This document shows, one piece after another, positions 28,040-39,956 of a stretch of DNA of 64,000 nucleotides. Position numbers and translations under genes: made by a program. The DNA comes from Stigmatella ashevillena. GTDB lineage: Bacteria; Myxococcota; Myxococcia; Myxococcales; Myxococcaceae. Each line of letters starts with the position of its first letter. Positions within the stretch are counted from its first letter, which is position 1. A model generated the notes under the pieces. It was not told where the DNA came from and ran no database searches. It was given only the letters and a program-made list of their open reading frames with translations. The stretch lies in assembly GCF_028368975.1 (NCBI RefSeq), contig NZ_JAQNDM010000002.1:2118007-2182006 (forward strand). Reading direction: 5' to 3'.

Positions 28040-28330
28040 ATGAAGATTCGTCCCCTGCAGGATCGCCTCATCGTCAAGCGCGTTGCCGAGGAGAACAAGA
28101 CCAAGGGCGGCCTGTTCATCCCCGACACCGCCAAGGAGAAGCCGCTGGAGGGCAAGGTGGTCGCCGTCGGCAACGGGAAGATCCTCGAGGACGGCAAGGT
28201 TCGTCCCCTGGACATCAAGGCCAACGACACCATCCTCTTCAGCAAGTACGCGGGCACCGAGATCAAGATCGACGGTGAGGAGCACCTCATCCTCCGTGAG
28301 GAGGATGTGCTCGGCGTGATCGAGAAGTAG
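28040..28330 (+). CDS. groES: Co-chaperonin GroES
   Basis: The 96-residue protein begins [15 protein letters not shown] behind an AAGGAG site. The mobile loop ([18 protein letters not shown], residues about 17-34) is intact and so is the roof-hairpin region. It caps GroEL in ATP-dependent protein folding. It is the first gene of the CIRCE-controlled operon, 43 bases upstream of groEL. Confidence 0.97.
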   Translation: MKIRPLQDRLIVKRVAEENKTKGGLFIPDTAKEKPLEGKVVAVGNGKILEDGKVRPLDIKANDTILFSKYAGTEIKIDGEEHLILREEDVLGVIEK

Positions 28331-28361
28331 TTCCCCCCCGCTCTCCTCCCTCTCTCTTTAA

Positions 28362-30026
<1,665 letters not shown>

Positions 30027-30065
30027 TGCCCCCTGCCCTGGCAGCGGCATCGCTGGGGTGAGCGC

Positions 30066-30106
30066 GGCCTCCGGTTCCTTCATGGAGCCGGGGGCCGTCG
30101 CTTTTT
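30066..30106 (+). terminator. groESL terminator
   Basis: A 13-bp stem with two G-U pairs (30066-30078 with 30084-30096) closes a five-base loop and is followed within four bases by a TTTTT run (30102-30106), 40 bases after the groEL stop. Confidence 0.85.
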
Positions 30107-30192
30107 CAGGGGAAAGTGGCGCGCTGCCCCCCTGCCCCTTAGCTTTCTCCCAAAGAGACGTTCTGCCTGGAAATACCCAAAGGAGGTTCGGG

Positions 30193-30450
30193 ATGAAGCC
30201 CGTGAAGATCTACACCACCACCTACTGCGGCTTCTGCGTGCGGGCGAAGGACCTGCTCAAGCGCAAAGGGGTGAATTACGAGGAGCTGGACGTCACCGGC
30301 GACGACGAGATGCGCGCCCAATTGGTGGAGATGAGCGGGGGCCAGCGAACCGTGCCGCAGATCTTCATCGGGGACACCCACGTGGGCGGCTACACGGACC
30401 TGGCCCAATTGGACCGAGACGGCCGGCTGGAGCCCATGCTGCAAGGCTGA
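30193..30450 (+). CDS. grxC: Glutaredoxin (GrxC type)
   Basis: The ATG at 30193 lies behind AGGAGG, and the longer frame from 30058 crosses the groESL terminator. The 85-residue protein has a CGFC dithiol active site (YTTTYCGFC, cysteines about residues 11 and 14), the TVPQIFIG cis-proline motif (about 55-62) and GGYTDL for glutathione binding. It reduces disulphides and mixed disulphides with glutathione. The first active-site neighbour is Gly instead of the usual Pro, a common variant. Confidence 0.92.
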   Translation: MKPVKIYTTTYCGFCVRAKDLLKRKGVNYEELDVTGDDEMRAQLVEMSGGQRTVPQIFIGDTHVGGYTDLAQLDRDGRLEPMLQG

Positions 30451-30542
30451 GCAGGCAGGCAAGCAGGCGCGCCCTTCTGGCCCCCTCCTGGCGTGAATAG
30501 CTTCCAGGCATCGGTAGGAACTTTCTCCCTCAGGAGGCACCC

Positions 30543-30914
30543 ATGGCTGGCGGCGAGCAACAGACCGGTACCCGCGACGAGCACTACAACCTCATCAGCT
30601 CCCTGTACCACCTGCTGGAAGGCGCCGCGACATGCGAGCAGTACATCCGCGATGCCCAGCAGTCCGGAGACCAGGAGCTCGCCCAGTTCTTCAAGGACTG
30701 GCAGGACGAGCAGCGCAACCTCTCCGAACGGGCCAAGAACCTGCTGGGCTCCCGGATCCTTCACGCGGGGGCAGGCATTGGACGGAAGGAAGGCGCTGCC
30801 GCCAAGAGTCCCACCAACGCACAGGTGAAATCGGGCGGCAACGAGCAGGATGACATCGTCGACGAGCAGTCCAAGGAGTCCTTCCCCGCCAGTGACGCGC
30901 CCGCGAAGTACTAG
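30543..30914 (+). CDS. Small hypothetical protein with C-terminal ESFPASD motif
   Basis: The 123-residue soluble protein has a ferritin-like, helical N-terminal half (HYNLISSLYHLLEGAATCEQYI) and a flexible Gly/Lys/Ser linker. It ends in DDIVDEQSKESFPASDAPAKY. That closing motif is shared by many small bacterial proteins of unknown function. A good AGGAGG site precedes the start. It might be a stress-related protein, but this is inference. Confidence 0.68.
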   Translation: MAGGEQQTGTRDEHYNLISSLYHLLEGAATCEQYIRDAQQSGDQELAQFFKDWQDEQRNLSERAKNLLGSRILHAGAGIGRKEGAAAKSPTNAQVKSGGNEQDDIVDEQSKESFPASDAPAKY

Positions 30915-31138
30915 CCCCAGATGACCTGCTGGGTGGGGCCTGCCGTGCCTCACCTGAGACAGGAAAAAGGCGGTGAGCGGGCCTCCCGAGGGCCCCGACC
31001 GCGGGTCCGGCCTTGGCCTGGGTGGGGCCGACGGTGGTGAGTTTGTCTTGCCCCCCATGTCCGAAGGCCCGTAAACAGGGCTTCCCCAGGGCGAACGGGC
31101 TGCTGCCCTCCTCCCCGGGCATGGGAAGGCGAATGGCC

Positions 31139-32521
<1,383 letters not shown>

Positions 32522-32558
32522 GCGTCCGCACGCAGTTCCATCGGAGGGGTACATACCT

Positions 32559-33746
32559 ATGTTGCGCCGACTCGCCGTAGCGTCCGTCCTCGTCACCGCC
32601 GCCTGCGCGGGCCAGCAGAAGCCCTCAGCAGGCGGTCAGCCCATGACCAAGGAAGAGCGGACCCGCATCACCAACCAGCCCGCCTTCGACGTGGCCACCT
32701 GCCAGTCAAAGCCGGTCACCCTGCCCCAGCCTCCCAACCAGGCGTTCCTGGTGGGCGCGCTCGTCTCTGCCCGGTCGCAGATCATGGAGTGCCTGGTGGA
32801 TCCGAAGCACCGCGCAGGCGGGGAGACGACCAAGGTCTCCGTGAAGACGCGCCTCACCGAGCAGGAGGCCACCCACGCCCTCACCGGGGAGAACCTCACC
32901 CCCGAGGGCCAGAAGTGTATCCAGGATGTGGTCAACACCCTCATCCCCCTGCAGCCCCTGGCCAAGGGCGCCCAGCCGCTGGAGGCCGAGACGCAGTTCG
33001 TCCACGAGCGCAACAACAGCCCCACCGTCACGATGGGCATCAACGAGGGCTCGGACTTCTCCGGCACCGTCCGGCTGGCCCAGGCCAAGTGGTGTGACTG
33101 CTATGCGTCCTACACCACCCAGGCCCCCCCCTTGCTCACCGCGCGCATCAAGCTGACCCAAGCCTCGCAAACGCCGGCCGAGGTCACCTTTGAGCCCAGT
33201 GGCAGCACCGAGGGAGATCAGCTCGCCGCCTGCCTGAAAGAGAAGGTGGCCGCCCTGCCCGCGAAGAGCAGCTCGCAGGAGCTGACCTTCCCCTACCGCT
33301 TCGTCCACTTCCACGCGCAGGCCACCGAGCCTACCGCCAGCATGGCGCCGGAGCTGCGCTTCCTCCAGTTGGAGCTGGTGCGCAACCAGCGCACCGCCAA
33401 CACGGCCATTGCCCTGGGAACGCGCGAGAACGCGGCCGCCACCTACGAGACCCTCGCCAACGAGTACCGGAAGAACCCGCGCAAGAACTACGAGCTCATC
33501 CCCAAGCTGCGCGAGAAGTGCGCCGCGCTGGAGAGCTCCGCCGAGGGTTGGGTGTCGGCGGTCGAAGCCCAGCTCACCGTGGACCAGCAGACCACGGCGC
33601 TCATCCACGAGCTCAAGGCCAAGGATCCGGCCTGGGCCGATGCGGAGACGGCGAGTCAGAGCTCGCTGACCAAGACCCAGGCGGACCTCCAGACGGCGAA
33701 GCAGCGCCGCCAGGATGACGCCAACGTCTGCAAGCCGCTCAAGTAG
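32559..33746 (+). CDS. Myxobacterial lipoprotein, unknown function
   Basis: The ATG at 32559 lies behind GGAGGGG. The 395-residue product opens with a lipoprotein signal (LVTAACAG, cysteine about residue 14). The middle is beta-rich with several cysteines (ATCQSK, MECLVD, CDCYAS, AACLKE, about residues 47-225), and the C-terminal third is a long charged helical region with an Asn/Gln-rich end. No known domain is visible. It follows the sigma54-type regulator by 37 bases, perhaps in one transcript, and is followed by a strong terminator. Confidence 0.72.
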   Translation: MLRRLAVASVLVTAACAGQQKPSAGGQPMTKEERTRITNQPAFDVATCQSKPVTLPQPPNQAFLVGALVSARSQIMECLVDPKHRAGGETTKVSVKTRLTEQEATHALTGENLTPEGQKCIQDVVNTLIPLQPLAKGAQPLEAETQFVHERNNSPTVTMGINEGSDFSGTVRLAQAKWCDCYASYTTQAPPLLTARIKLTQASQTPAEVTFEPSGSTEGDQLAACLKEKVAALPAKSSSQELTFPYRFVHFHAQATEPTASMAPELRFLQLELVRNQRTANTAIALGTRENAAATYETLANEYRKNPRKNYELIPKLREKCAALESSAEGWVSAVEAQLTVDQQTTALIHELKAKDPAWADAETASQSSLTKTQADLQTAKQRRQDDANVCKPLK

Positions 33747-33773
33747 CCCCTTCCAGCCCCTGGAAACAGCAAA

Positions 33774-33806
33774 GGCGCGGGACCCAGCCCGGGCCCGCGC
33801 CTTTTT
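33774..33806 (+). terminator. Rho-independent terminator
   Basis: The stem GGCGCGGG (33774-33781) pairs with CCCGCGCC (33794-33801) and is followed by TTTTT (33802-33806). It ends the plus-strand gene at 33746. The minus strand has only a TTT run after the same stem, so it is a weaker terminator for smc. Confidence 0.85.
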
Positions 33807-33826
33807 CGTGTCCCCGGAAAGAGGCC

Positions 33827-36800
33827 TCAGGCCACGGACGCGTTGTCGTTGGCCGCCGCCTCGCGCAGCTTCACGCTCACCAGCTTGGAGATGCCCGGCT
33901 CCTCCATCGTCACACCATAGAGCGTGTCGGCGACCTCCATGGTCCGCTTGTTGTGGGTGATGAGGATGAACTGCGACTGGCGGCTCATCTCCTTCACCAT
34001 CTCGTTGTAGCGGCCCACGTTGCCCTCATCCAGCGGCGCGTCCACCTCGTCCAGGAGGCAGAAGGGCGTCGGCTTGATGAGGAAGATGCCGAAGATGAGC
34101 GCCACCGCGGTGAGGGCCTTCTCGCCGCCCGACAGCAGGTTGACGCTCTGCAGCTTCTTGCCCGGCGGCTGGGCGACGATCTCCACGCCCTGCTCGGAGC
34201 CTGCCCCTTCGTTGGTGAGCACCAGGCTGGCCCGGCCGCCGCCAAACAGCCGCGGGAAGACTGCCTGGAACTTCTCGTTCACCACGTCGAAGGTCTGCTT
34301 GAAGCGCTCGCGGCTGGTGGAGTCGATGCGGACGATGGCTTCCTTGAGCTGCTCCAGCGACAGCGTCAGGTCCTTCTTCTGCCCCGAGAGGAAGTCGAAG
34401 CGCTTGGACAGCTCCGCGTGCTCGTCGATGGCGGTGAGGTTGATCTCCCCCATCTTCTCCACCTGGGCGCGCAGATCCTTCAGCTCCGCCTCCACCTCGG
34501 GCGCCAGGGGTGCCAGCAGGTGGTAGTTGTGCAGTTCGTGCGCCAGCTCCACCTGGTGCCGCTCCCGGATGCCCGCGGACAGGTGCTCCAGCTCCAGGGC
34601 AATCTCCCGCTCCTTGAGGGAAATCTGTGACAGGCCCTGCATCAGCTCGTCCAGGCGGCCGCGCAGCTCCCGGAACTGCGTGTCCTGCTCGCGCACCTCG
34701 GTGGATGCGGTGGTGTGCGCAGTGCGGCGCGCCTCCAGCGCCTCGGCCCCCTGACGGAACTCCTCGGCCCGCTGGGCACGCCCTCCCTCGGTGGTCTCGA
34801 TGCGCCGCCGCAGCTCGTCCAACCGGCCCGCGCCCTCCCCCACCAGCGCCTGGAGCCGGTGGATGCGCCCCTCCATCTCCCGGCGCTGGGTGAGCAGGCT
34901 CTCCAGCTCCTTGCGCGCCGACTCGCCGCGCTCGCTGCCCGAGGCGACCTTGATGCGCAGGGCCATCAGCTCCGCGGACAGCGTGTCCGCCCGCTGCTTG
35001 AGCGTCTCCATCTCCCCGGAGAGCTGCCGCACGCGATCCTCGCGCGCCTCGCGGTCCGCTTGCCCATGGGCCACCTCGCCCCGGCTGTTCTCCTCCTCGT
35101 TCACCAGGGCCCCATGAGAGTGGCCCAACTGGGCGTCGTCGGAGTCCAGGGTGGACAGGCGCTCGCGGACCCGGGCCAGGTCCTCGCTGGCCTTGTGCAG
35201 ATCCTTCTGCTGGCTGGCGAGGTTCAGCTCCTCGGCGTGCTGGTTCTTCGCCAGCCCGCTGAGCACGCCCTCGGTCTGCCCCATCTGCTTCTGGAGCGTG
35301 TAGTGCCGGGTGAGGATTTCGTTGTAGCGCTCCTCGACTTGCGCCACCTCGGCGGCCAGCTCGGCAATCTCGCGCTTCTTCTGGAGCGCGCCCACGGCCG
35401 CGCCCTCGCGCTCGCCGCCGGTGAGGGTGCCATCCGCGCGCAGCACCTCACCTTCCAACGTCACGAGCGTGCACGGTGGGCTTCCCGCGGCCTCGTAGGC
35501 CCGGGCCGAGGCCATGTCCTGAACGATGATGACGTCCCCGAGCAGCAACCGCATCACGGGCTGAAGGGACTCCTCGTACTTCACCTCCGTGAAGGCGCTG
35601 GCGAGCACGCCGGGGCGGCTGAAGTCCGGCGCCACCACGGGAGGAAGCTCCTCGTGGCCCGGCATCGGCAGGAAACTGCCTCGCCCCTCGGACGCCGAGC
35701 GCAGGTAGTCCACCAGCTCGAAGCCCTTCTCCCGACTCTCGACGATGACGTGCTGCAGCCGCTCGCCGAGCGCCGCCTCCACCGCGCGCTCGAAGCGCGC
35801 CGGGGCGGTGAGCACGTCCGCCACGAGGCCGAAAATGCCCTGCTCGCGGAACTGCTGCCCGGCCCGCACCATCACCGCGCGCACGCCGCGGTCAAAGCCC
35901 TCGTAATTCTTGTGCAGCTCTTCCAACGAGGTGAGCCGACTGCGCTTGTCGGCGAGCCCCTCGCGAAGGCTGATGACCTGGATTTCGCTCTCGGCGAAGG
36001 CCGCGCGGGTGCGCGCCAGGGCCTCCTCCTCGTGCCCCTTGCGCTCGGCCAGCTCCAGGGCGTTGTGGCGGCTCTCCTCCACCCGGCGGAGCACCTCGGT
36101 GCGCACGGTGTCCAGCGCCTGCTCCTGGGCGCGCAGCGTCTCGGCCTCGGCGCGGTTCTTCGCGCGGCGGGACTCCAGGTCCGTGCGCTGGCGCGCGAGG
36201 TTGACGAGGTTGGACTCGTGGTTGGCCAGACGCGCCGCCACGGCGACGAGCCCCGCCCGCTCCTGCTCCAGCCGCATGGACACTTCGGTCTGGAGGTGGG
36301 TGCCCCGGCGCATCTCCTCCTGCGCCACCTGCATGGCGACCTCGTCCTCCTTCCAGGCCCCGGCGATGCCCGACAGCTCCGCCTCACGGGCGGCCATGGT
36401 GTCGGCGACCTCGGCCTGGCGCTCCAGCAGCGCCTTCAGCTCGCCCTCGGCCTGGGCCACCCGGGCGCTCGTCTCCTCGAGGTCCTTGCGCGCATAGGCC
36501 AAGTCCTGGTCATCCCGCTGCACAGCGCTCTCCAGCGCGTGCACCTCACCGGCCAGCTTCTGCAGGGCGGTGGCCTCGGCCTCCAGCTCCGTGCGGCGCC
36601 GGGTGATGGCCTCCTCCAGCTCCCGCACCCGGTCCACGCTGTCGCGCTCCTCGGTGTCCAGGCTCTCCAGCCGGGCCTGGAGCACCTTCTTCTCCGAGAG
36701 CAGCTCCAGGTAGCGGTGGGAGGCGGCATGCAGGTCGATCTCCCGCATGCGCGTCTTGAGCTTCTTGTACTTCTCGGCCTTCTTCGCCTGCCGGGTCAGC

Positions 36801-37423
36801 GCATCCAGCCGCTTCTCCAACTCGTTGGTGATGTCCGTGACGCGCAGGAGGTTGGCCTCGGTGGCCTCCATCTTGCGCTCGGCGGCCTTGCGGCGGGCCT
36901 TGTACTTGGTGATGCCCGCGGCCTCCTCGATGAGGGAGCGCCGGTCCTCCGGTTTGCTGGAGACGATCAGGCCCACCCGGCCCTGCTCGATGATGGAGTA
37001 CGCCTTGGTACCCACCCCCGTGCCCAGCAGCAGCTCGGTGATATCCAGCAACCGGCAGGTGGCCTTGTTGATGAGGTACTCGGATTCGCCGTTGCGGAAC
37101 AGGCGCCGGGTGACGGTGATCTCCGGAAAGCCCTGGTACTGCGGGGCCAACTGGTCCGCATCCTCGATGAGGAAGGTGAGGGAGACTTCGGCCATCGACA
37201 GCGGCTGTTTGGACTCCGAGCCGTTGAAGATGACGTCCTCCATGCCACGGCCCCGGAGGTTCTTGGCGCTCTGCTCGCCCATGGCCCAGCGGATGGCATC
37301 CACCACGTTGGATTTGCCGCAGCCGTTGGGGCCGACAATGCCGGTGACGCCGTCGTCGAAGCTGAAGACGCTGCGGTCCATGAACGACTTGAATCCAGTG
37401 ATGTCCAGGCGCTTGATTCGCAT
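33827..37423 (-). CDS. smc: Chromosome segregation protein SMC
   Basis: The start is ATG 37423 (MRIKRLDITGFKSF), eight bases after AGGAG. The 1198-residue protein has the full SMC plan: N-terminal ATPase half with GPNGCGKSN (about residues 32-40), a long coiled coil, the hinge (about 510-650), a second coiled coil, and the C-terminal half with LLSGGEKALTA (about 1095-1105) and Walker B FCLLDEVDAPLD. It forms the condensin-like ring that compacts and segregates chromosomes with ScpA and ScpB, whose genes are not in the window. The long opposite-strand frames are shadows. Confidence 0.97.
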   Translation of the reverse strand: MRIKRLDITGFKSFMDRSVFSFDDGVTGIVGPNGCGKSNVVDAIRWAMGEQSAKNLRGRGMEDVIFNGSESKQPLSMAEVSLTFLIEDADQLAPQYQGFPEITVTRRLFRNGESEYLINKATCRLLDITELLLGTGVGTKAYSIIEQGRVGLIVSSKPEDRRSLIEEAAGITKYKARRKAAERKMEATEANLLRVTDITNELEKRLDALTRQAKKAEKYKKLKTRMREIDLHAASHRYLELLSEKKVLQARLESLDTEERDSVDRVRELEEAITRRRTELEAEATALQKLAGEVHALESAVQRDDQDLAYARKDLEETSARVAQAEGELKALLERQAEVADTMAAREAELSGIAGAWKEDEVAMQVAQEEMRRGTHLQTEVSMRLEQERAGLVAVAARLANHESNLVNLARQRTDLESRRAKNRAEAETLRAQEQALDTVRTEVLRRVEESRHNALELAERKGHEEEALARTRAAFAESEIQVISLREGLADKRSRLTSLEELHKNYEGFDRGVRAVMVRAGQQFREQGIFGLVADVLTAPARFERAVEAALGERLQHVIVESREKGFELVDYLRSASEGRGSFLPMPGHEELPPVVAPDFSRPGVLASAFTEVKYEESLQPVMRLLLGDVIIVQDMASARAYEAAGSPPCTLVTLEGEVLRADGTLTGGEREGAAVGALQKKREIAELAAEVAQVEERYNEILTRHYTLQKQMGQTEGVLSGLAKNQHAEELNLASQQKDLHKASEDLARVRERLSTLDSDDAQLGHSHGALVNEEENSRGEVAHGQADREAREDRVRQLSGEMETLKQRADTLSAELMALRIKVASGSERGESARKELESLLTQRREMEGRIHRLQALVGEGAGRLDELRRRIETTEGGRAQRAEEFRQGAEALEARRTAHTTASTEVREQDTQFRELRGRLDELMQGLSQISLKEREIALELEHLSAGIRERHQVELAHELHNYHLLAPLAPEVEAELKDLRAQVEKMGEINLTAIDEHAELSKRFDFLSGQKKDLTLSLEQLKEAIVRIDSTSRERFKQTFDVVNEKFQAVFPRLFGGGRASLVLTNEGAGSEQGVEIVAQPPGKKLQSVNLLSGGEKALTAVALIFGIFLIKPTPFCLLDEVDAPLDEGNVGRYNEMVKEMSRQSQFILITHNKRTMEVADTLYGVTMEEPGISKLVSVKLREAAANDNASVA

Positions 37424-37710
37424 CCAGCGGGCTCCTGTGGGGCTATCGGTGCGCTGAGGAAAGTCGCTCCGGAGCCGAAAAATCGGCCTCGGAACGAATG
37501 CAGGAGTACCAGCCACCTGTCAGAGGATCAAGCGTGACCATGCCTCGCGTGACCCTACATTGGGTGGCCGACGTTCCAGCCCTTGCTCCCCTTCTCGCTC
37601 CTTATTGATCAACCCTGCCGCTTTAGCCGGCCGGTCTGACATGCCCCTCACCGGGCCTCCTGAACCGGGCACGGCGCCAAGCAGGCAGGCCGTCGAACCC
37701 GGCTTCCGGC

Positions 37711-39072
37711 TCAGGAGGCCGGGGGTGCTCCGGGGGTCCCCGAGGAAGGCACGGAGGGCTTGGCGGCCGCCTGGGGCTCCACCGTGACCCGAACCACCCG
37801 GGGGCCCTCCACTTCCTCGACCTGGATGCGCCACATGTCCAGCTTGAGGATGTCGCCCTTCTCGGGCACGCGCCCCAGCTTCGCCATCAGGTAGCCGGCG
37901 ATCGTCGTCACTTCGCCCTCTTCGTCCTCGCCGAGGTCGAAGCTGACGTCCAGCCGGTCTTCCAAGTCGTCCAGTTGCGCCGTGCCGGGCAGCTCGAAGC
38001 GGCCGCCGGGCAGCGAGCGCACCTCGTCCATCCGCCGCCCCAGCTCCGCCACATCGCCCACCACCTCGGCCACCACGTCCGCGATGCTCACCAGGCCCGA
38101 GGTGCCTCCGTGCTCGTCCACCACCAGCGCCGTCTGGCGGCGGCGGCGGCGGAACTCCGCCAGGAGCTGCTCCAGGGTGACGTTCTCCGGAATGAACAGC
38201 ACCGGCCGCTGGACCTGCGAGAGCGCCCGCAGCTCGCCCTTCGACAGGAGGAAGAAGAGGTCCTTGGCGTTCACCACGCCTTCCACCTCATCCATGCTGC
38301 CGCGGCACACCGGCAGCCACGTGTGCCCCGCCGCGCGGGCATCCGCGATGCACTTCTCCAGGGGCTCCTCCACGTCCAGGTACTTCACCTGGTTGCGGGG
38401 GACCATCACCTGGCGGGCCGTCTTCTGGGCCATCTCCAGGGCGCGCTCGAGCAGCTCCGCGCGCGAGGTGGTGATGGAGCCGGCCTCCGCGGAGCTGTGA
38501 AGGATGACGCGCAGCTCGTCCTCATTGTGCGCCTCGTGCGCCTCGCTGGCCGCCTCGATGCCGAAGGCGTTGAGCAGCTTCCGGGCGATGCCGTTCAGCA
38601 TCCAGATGGCCGGATAGAAGAGGAAGTAGAAGGCCCGCATCGGCAGCGCCACCGCGAGCGTGGTGGACTCGGCGCGCTGGATGGCCAGGCTCTTGGGCGC
38701 CAACTCTCCGACGACGATGTGCAGGAAGGTGATGAGGGCGAATGCGATGGCCACCGAGGCGCTGTGCGCCACCGTGGCGCTGGCCCCCTCGGGTACCACC
38801 TGGGACAGCACCGGCTCGAGCAGGTGCGCGAAGGCGGGCTCACCCAGCCAGCCGAGCCCCAGCGACGCCAGGGTGATGCCGAACTGCGTGGCGGAGAGAT
38901 AGGCGTCCAGCTTCTCCACCATCTTCATCGCGTTGCCCGCGCCGGGCCGGCCCTCGTCCACCAGCGCCTGCAGGCGCGTGATGCGGACCTTCACAATGGC
39001 GAACTCCGTCGCGACGAAGAAGCCGTTGGCGAACACCAGAAGGAGCGCCAGCCCGAGAAAAAGCCATTCCAT
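37711..39072 (-). CDS. CorC/CNNM-type membrane protein (hemolysin family)
   Basis: The 453-residue protein starts at an ATG at 39072. It has an N-terminal DUF21/CNNM membrane domain with four hydrophobic segments (residues about 1-180), two CBS domains (about 205-330; MVPRNQVKYLD, EGVVNAKDL, ALVVDEHGGTSGLV) and a C-terminal CorC_HlyC domain (about 345-435). These proteins are linked to magnesium or cobalt efflux; the old hemolysin label is historical. The tail is Ser/Pro/Ala-rich. The 195 bases between this gene's stop and the smc upstream region show no gene. The TPR gene at 39077 lies directly upstream, with four bases between them. Confidence 0.88.
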   Translation of the reverse strand: MEWLFLGLALLLVFANGFFVATEFAIVKVRITRLQALVDEGRPGAGNAMKMVEKLDAYLSATQFGITLASLGLGWLGEPAFAHLLEPVLSQVVPEGASATVAHSASVAIAFALITFLHIVVGELAPKSLAIQRAESTTLAVALPMRAFYFLFYPAIWMLNGIARKLLNAFGIEAASEAHEAHNEDELRVILHSSAEAGSITTSRAELLERALEMAQKTARQVMVPRNQVKYLDVEEPLEKCIADARAAGHTWLPVCRGSMDEVEGVVNAKDLFFLLSKGELRALSQVQRPVLFIPENVTLEQLLAEFRRRRRQTALVVDEHGGTSGLVSIADVVAEVVGDVAELGRRMDEVRSLPGGRFELPGTAQLDDLEDRLDVSFDLGEDEEGEVTTIAGYLMAKLGRVPEKGDILKLDMWRIQVEEVEGPRVVRVTVEPQAAAKPSVPSSGTPGAPPAS

Positions 39073-39076
39073 CGTG

Positions 39077-39892
39077 TCAGAATAGCGCTTCGAACTCGGC
39101 GTCGCCCTTGAGCGCGTCGAACATGGGGTCTGTCGACAACCAGCCCATCACCTTGGTCTTGTCCGCCGTCAGCGCCTGGCGGAGGAAGGTGACGGCATCC
39201 TTCGGCCTGCCCCACAGGGCGTAGAGCGCCGCCAGGTTGTAGTTGAGGAGCAGGTCCTCCGCGTTGAGCCCCCGCGCCTTCTCATAGGCCCGCTCGGCCT
39301 CGGCGTAGAAACCCTTCTGCGCGTAGCAGATGCCCAGGTCCAGGTGGGCCTCGAAGTTGTCCGGCTCCAGCCGCACCACTTCCTTGAGCTGGGTGATGGC
39401 GGAGCGGTAGTCCCCCTCATCCATCTGCAAGGCGGCCAGCTCGTGCCGGGGGAAGGCGTCCTGCGCGTCCAACTCGATGGCCGTCTGGAGCTCGCGCATC
39501 GCCTCTTCCACACGGCCCTGGTCCGCGTACGTCAGGCCCAGGTTCAAGTGGGCATCCGGGTACTCCGGATCCAGCTCGATGGCCTCCTTGTACTCCTCCA
39601 CCGCCATCTCGGCGGCGTGCGTGGAGAGGAAGCAGGCGAGGTTGTAGTGCGCGGTGGCGCTCTCGGGCTCCAGCTTCAGGGCCGTGAGGTACTCGGCCAG
39701 CGCTTCCCGGAAGAGCTTCTTCTCGGCGTAGACGGTGGCGAGGTTGTCGTGGGCGTGGGCCGAGGACGGATCCAGCTCGATGGCCTTCTTGAACTCCTTG
39801 ATGGCCTCATCGAGCCAGCCACGGTCCGCCAGCTCGATTCCACGAGAGTTGTGCTCGTCAGAGAGCGCGATGTTGTCCTTTTCCCGGGCCAT
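39077..39892 (-). CDS. TPR-repeat protein
   Basis: The start chosen is ATG 39892 (MAREKDNIALSDEHNSRG). The 271-residue soluble protein is made of about seven tetratricopeptide repeats (for example WLDEAIKEFKKAIELDPSSAHAH and the ones after it), with no signal peptide or enzyme domain. No strong ribosome site is seen, so the start is only probable. Such repeats mediate protein contacts; the partner is unknown. It probably heads a transcript with the CorC-type gene, four bases downstream. The start is divergent from the CapA-like gene 64 bases away. Confidence 0.8.
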   Translation of the reverse strand: MAREKDNIALSDEHNSRGIELADRGWLDEAIKEFKKAIELDPSSAHAHDNLATVYAEKKLFREALAEYLTALKLEPESATAHYNLACFLSTHAAEMAVEEYKEAIELDPEYPDAHLNLGLTYADQGRVEEAMRELQTAIELDAQDAFPRHELAALQMDEGDYRSAITQLKEVVRLEPDNFEAHLDLGICYAQKGFYAEAERAYEKARGLNAEDLLLNYNLAALYALWGRPKDAVTFLRQALTADKTKVMGWLSTDPMFDALKGDAEFEALF

Positions 39893-39956
39893 TGGAGAGC
39901 CCGGCAATCTACGCGTCGCCAACTTCCGGGCGCAAGGTAGAGTTTCCCTACCTTCT

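Noticed and set aside
34715-37537. 940-codon frame antisense to smc
   Set aside because: Leu/Gln/His-rich shadow of the coiled-coil coding strand.
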